Shown: one piece after another, positions 5,929 to 6,711 of the stretch
Numbering within the stretch: position 1 is the first letter of the stretch
Layout of the letters: every line of letters begins with the position of its first letter
Assembly: GCA_024231375.1 (NCBI GenBank)
Contig: JAAEQP010001538.1
Coordinates: forward strand, 1-6,711
Source of the DNA: a bacterium
GTDB taxonomy: Bacteria > Hydrogenedentota > Hydrogenedentia > Hydrogenedentiales > SLHB01
DNA: 6,711 nt
Direction of reading: 5' to 3'
Notes under the pieces: generated by a model
What the model was told of the DNA's origin: nothing
What the model saw: the letters and a program-made list of their open reading frames with translations, nothing else
Databases searched by the model: none
Program-made: the position numbers and the translations under genes

Positions 5929-6081
5929 AGGCGGAAGAAGCGGCGCGGATTGGCCTTCCACGCAATGGAAACCGCTATCGACTCGGCTGAATCGGCGCCC
6001 TTCCGGCACTTCATGTGACCGCGAACGCGCCTGAGCGGGAACTGGGGATTCCTGAATTCGCCCCGTCCCACCTCCGTCGGC

Positions 6082-6087
6082 TACACT
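6082..6087 (+). promoter_or_regulatory. Putative -10 element of lgt, near-leaderless start
   Basis: GCTACACT ends at 6087 and matches the -10 consensus at four of six positions. It lies nine bases before the ATG at 6097, so transcription would begin only two or three bases upstream of the start codon. No Shine-Dalgarno is seen between them, which fits a leaderless message. No -35 hexamer is evident. Confidence 0.33.
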
Positions 6088-6096
6088 ACGGGCTCT

Positions 6097-6711
6097 ATGC
6101 GACCAGTACTACTCGACATATTCGGTGTTCGGTTCGGCGCGTACCGCACGTGCCTGACCGTGGCGTTTGTGGTATGCACCTTGCTCGCGGTGCGGATGTC
6201 GCAACGTCGCGACGACGGCACGGACCTGTCGCCCACGACGGGTATCTGGGCCTTCTTTGGCGCGCTCATCGGGGCCAAGGTGTTCTTCATCCTCCAGTAC
6301 CAGTCGTGGACGGATGTTTGGCGGGCGTTGTTGGTGTGGCAGGGCGGCCTGGTGTTCTACGGCGGTCTGGCCGGAAGCGTGATTGCCGTGGCAGTGGCGT
6401 TGCGGATAGCGGGGTCGCCCGTTGTGCGCGCGATCGACATCATTGCCGTGTACACGCCCTTGGGCCAAGCCATCACGCGGGTGGGGTGCTTTCTGAACGG
6501 GTGCTGCTACGGCGTCGGGACGAAGTTGCCTTGGGGTGTCCGATTTCCTCGCCACAGCGTCGCCCACACAGATCATGTGAACCTGGATCTCATCCTGCCG
6601 GGAGCGGAGCATACCCACGCCGTGCATCCGTCGCAACTGTACATGGTGACGGGGTTGCTGCTGATCTTTGCCACGCTGCGCGTGGTACTGAAACGCAAGC
6701 AGATCGACGGC
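6097..6711 (+). CDS. lgt: Prolipoprotein diacylglyceryl transferase (Lgt), C-terminus cut off by window edge
   Basis: The frame is open from the ATG at 6097 to the right edge, giving 205 residues; Lgt proteins are usually about 260-300 residues, so the last part is missing. Lgt is an inner-membrane enzyme that moves diacylglycerol from phosphatidylglycerol to the lipobox cysteine of prolipoproteins. Signs seen: hydrophobic segments at about 17-33, 50-67, 85-105, 112-133 and 181-198; WQGGLVFYGGLAGS (81-94); the signature RVGCFLNGCCYG (128-139), with Arg128 at the place of the essential Arg of the E. coli GRxGNFxN motif; and HPSQLY (177-182). Tyr88 stands where E. coli Lgt has His103, and the Cys-rich GCFLNGCC variant is one I associate with planctomycetes and relatives. 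The N-terminus MRPVLLDIFGVRFGAY fits the family's usual start, so the ATG is likely right despite the lack of a Shine-Dalgarno. Confidence 0.92.
   Translation, partial: MRPVLLDIFGVRFGAYRTCLTVAFVVCTLLAVRMSQRRDDGTDLSPTTGIWAFFGALIGAKVFFILQYQSWTDVWRALLVWQGGLVFYGGLAGSVIAVAVALRIAGSPVVRAIDIIAVYTPLGQAITRVGCFLNGCCYGVGTKLPWGVRFPRHSVAHTDHVNLDLILPGAEHTHAVHPSQLYMVTGLLLIFATLRVVLKRKQIDG

Larger units (their letters stand above)
5818..6096. other. Intergenic region between the dehydrogenase gene and lgt
   Basis: This 279-base gap holds no convincing gene. It contains the hairpins at 5839-5864 and 5891-5928, a further small stem TTCCA-CGCAA-TGGAA (5956-5970), and a -10-like element before lgt. Minus-strand open frames here have arginine- and serine-rich translations without domain features. 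Confidence 0.6.

Noticed and set aside
5777..6071. Minus-strand small open frames between the dehydrogenase gene and lgt
   Set aside because: No ribosome-binding site or domain; the translation resembles fortuitous reading of non-coding repeats.

Overview
The window is GC-rich bacterial DNA (roughly 60% or more by eye) with six protein-coding genes, four complete and two cut by the window edges. I see no tRNA, rRNA, CRISPR array, transposase or phage gene. The content suggests an environmental bacterium of the planctomycete, Lentisphaerota or 'Candidatus Hydrogenedentes' type: two neighbouring genes of the uroporphyrinogen-decarboxylase-like (UroD/MtaA) superfamily, a PhoPQ-activated-pathogenicity-related (PqaA-type) hydrolase, and an Lgt with the variant core RVGCFLNGCCYG. 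That assignment rests on gene content only and is an inference.

Left part, minus strand (1-4016). Reading in the direction of transcription, a PqaA-type alpha/beta-hydrolase lipoprotein (4016-2571) ends at a strong hairpin terminator (2501-2541). An intergenic stretch with a probable promoter for the next unit follows. Then come two UroD-superfamily genes, 392 aa (2223-1045) and at least 341 aa (1024-1, running off the left edge). They are 20 bases apart, each has its own Shine-Dalgarno, and they look like one operon. Neither keeps the arginine-rich N-terminal motif of true HemE decarboxylases. Both keep a cysteine at the site used for zinc/thiol chemistry in the MtaA/MtbA methyltransferase branch, so a role in methyl or one-carbon transfer, or an uncharacterised reaction, is more likely than haem synthesis.

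Middle (4017-4387) is a divergent intergenic region. It carries a -10-like TATACT for each flanking gene, a perfect 12-base palindrome just upstream of the hydrolase promoter, and a run of short inverted repeats, one of which looks like a dispersed REP-type palindrome.

Right part, plus strand (4388-6711). A FlaR/adenylate-kinase-like P-loop protein (4388-4939) overlaps by ATGA a beta-hydroxyacid dehydrogenase of the 3-hydroxyisobutyrate dehydrogenase family (4936-5817). After a 279-base gap rich in small hairpins comes lgt, prolipoprotein diacylglyceryl transferase (6097 to the right edge), which seems to start with almost no leader. Lgt would lipidate proteins such as the hydrolase encoded at 4016-2571, but nothing suggests a specific link between them. 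The window looks like ordinary chromosomal metabolism. I found no convincing new multi-gene system; the items worth a second look are the divergent UroD-like pair, the recurrent -10 element, and the repeat-laden intergenic regions.
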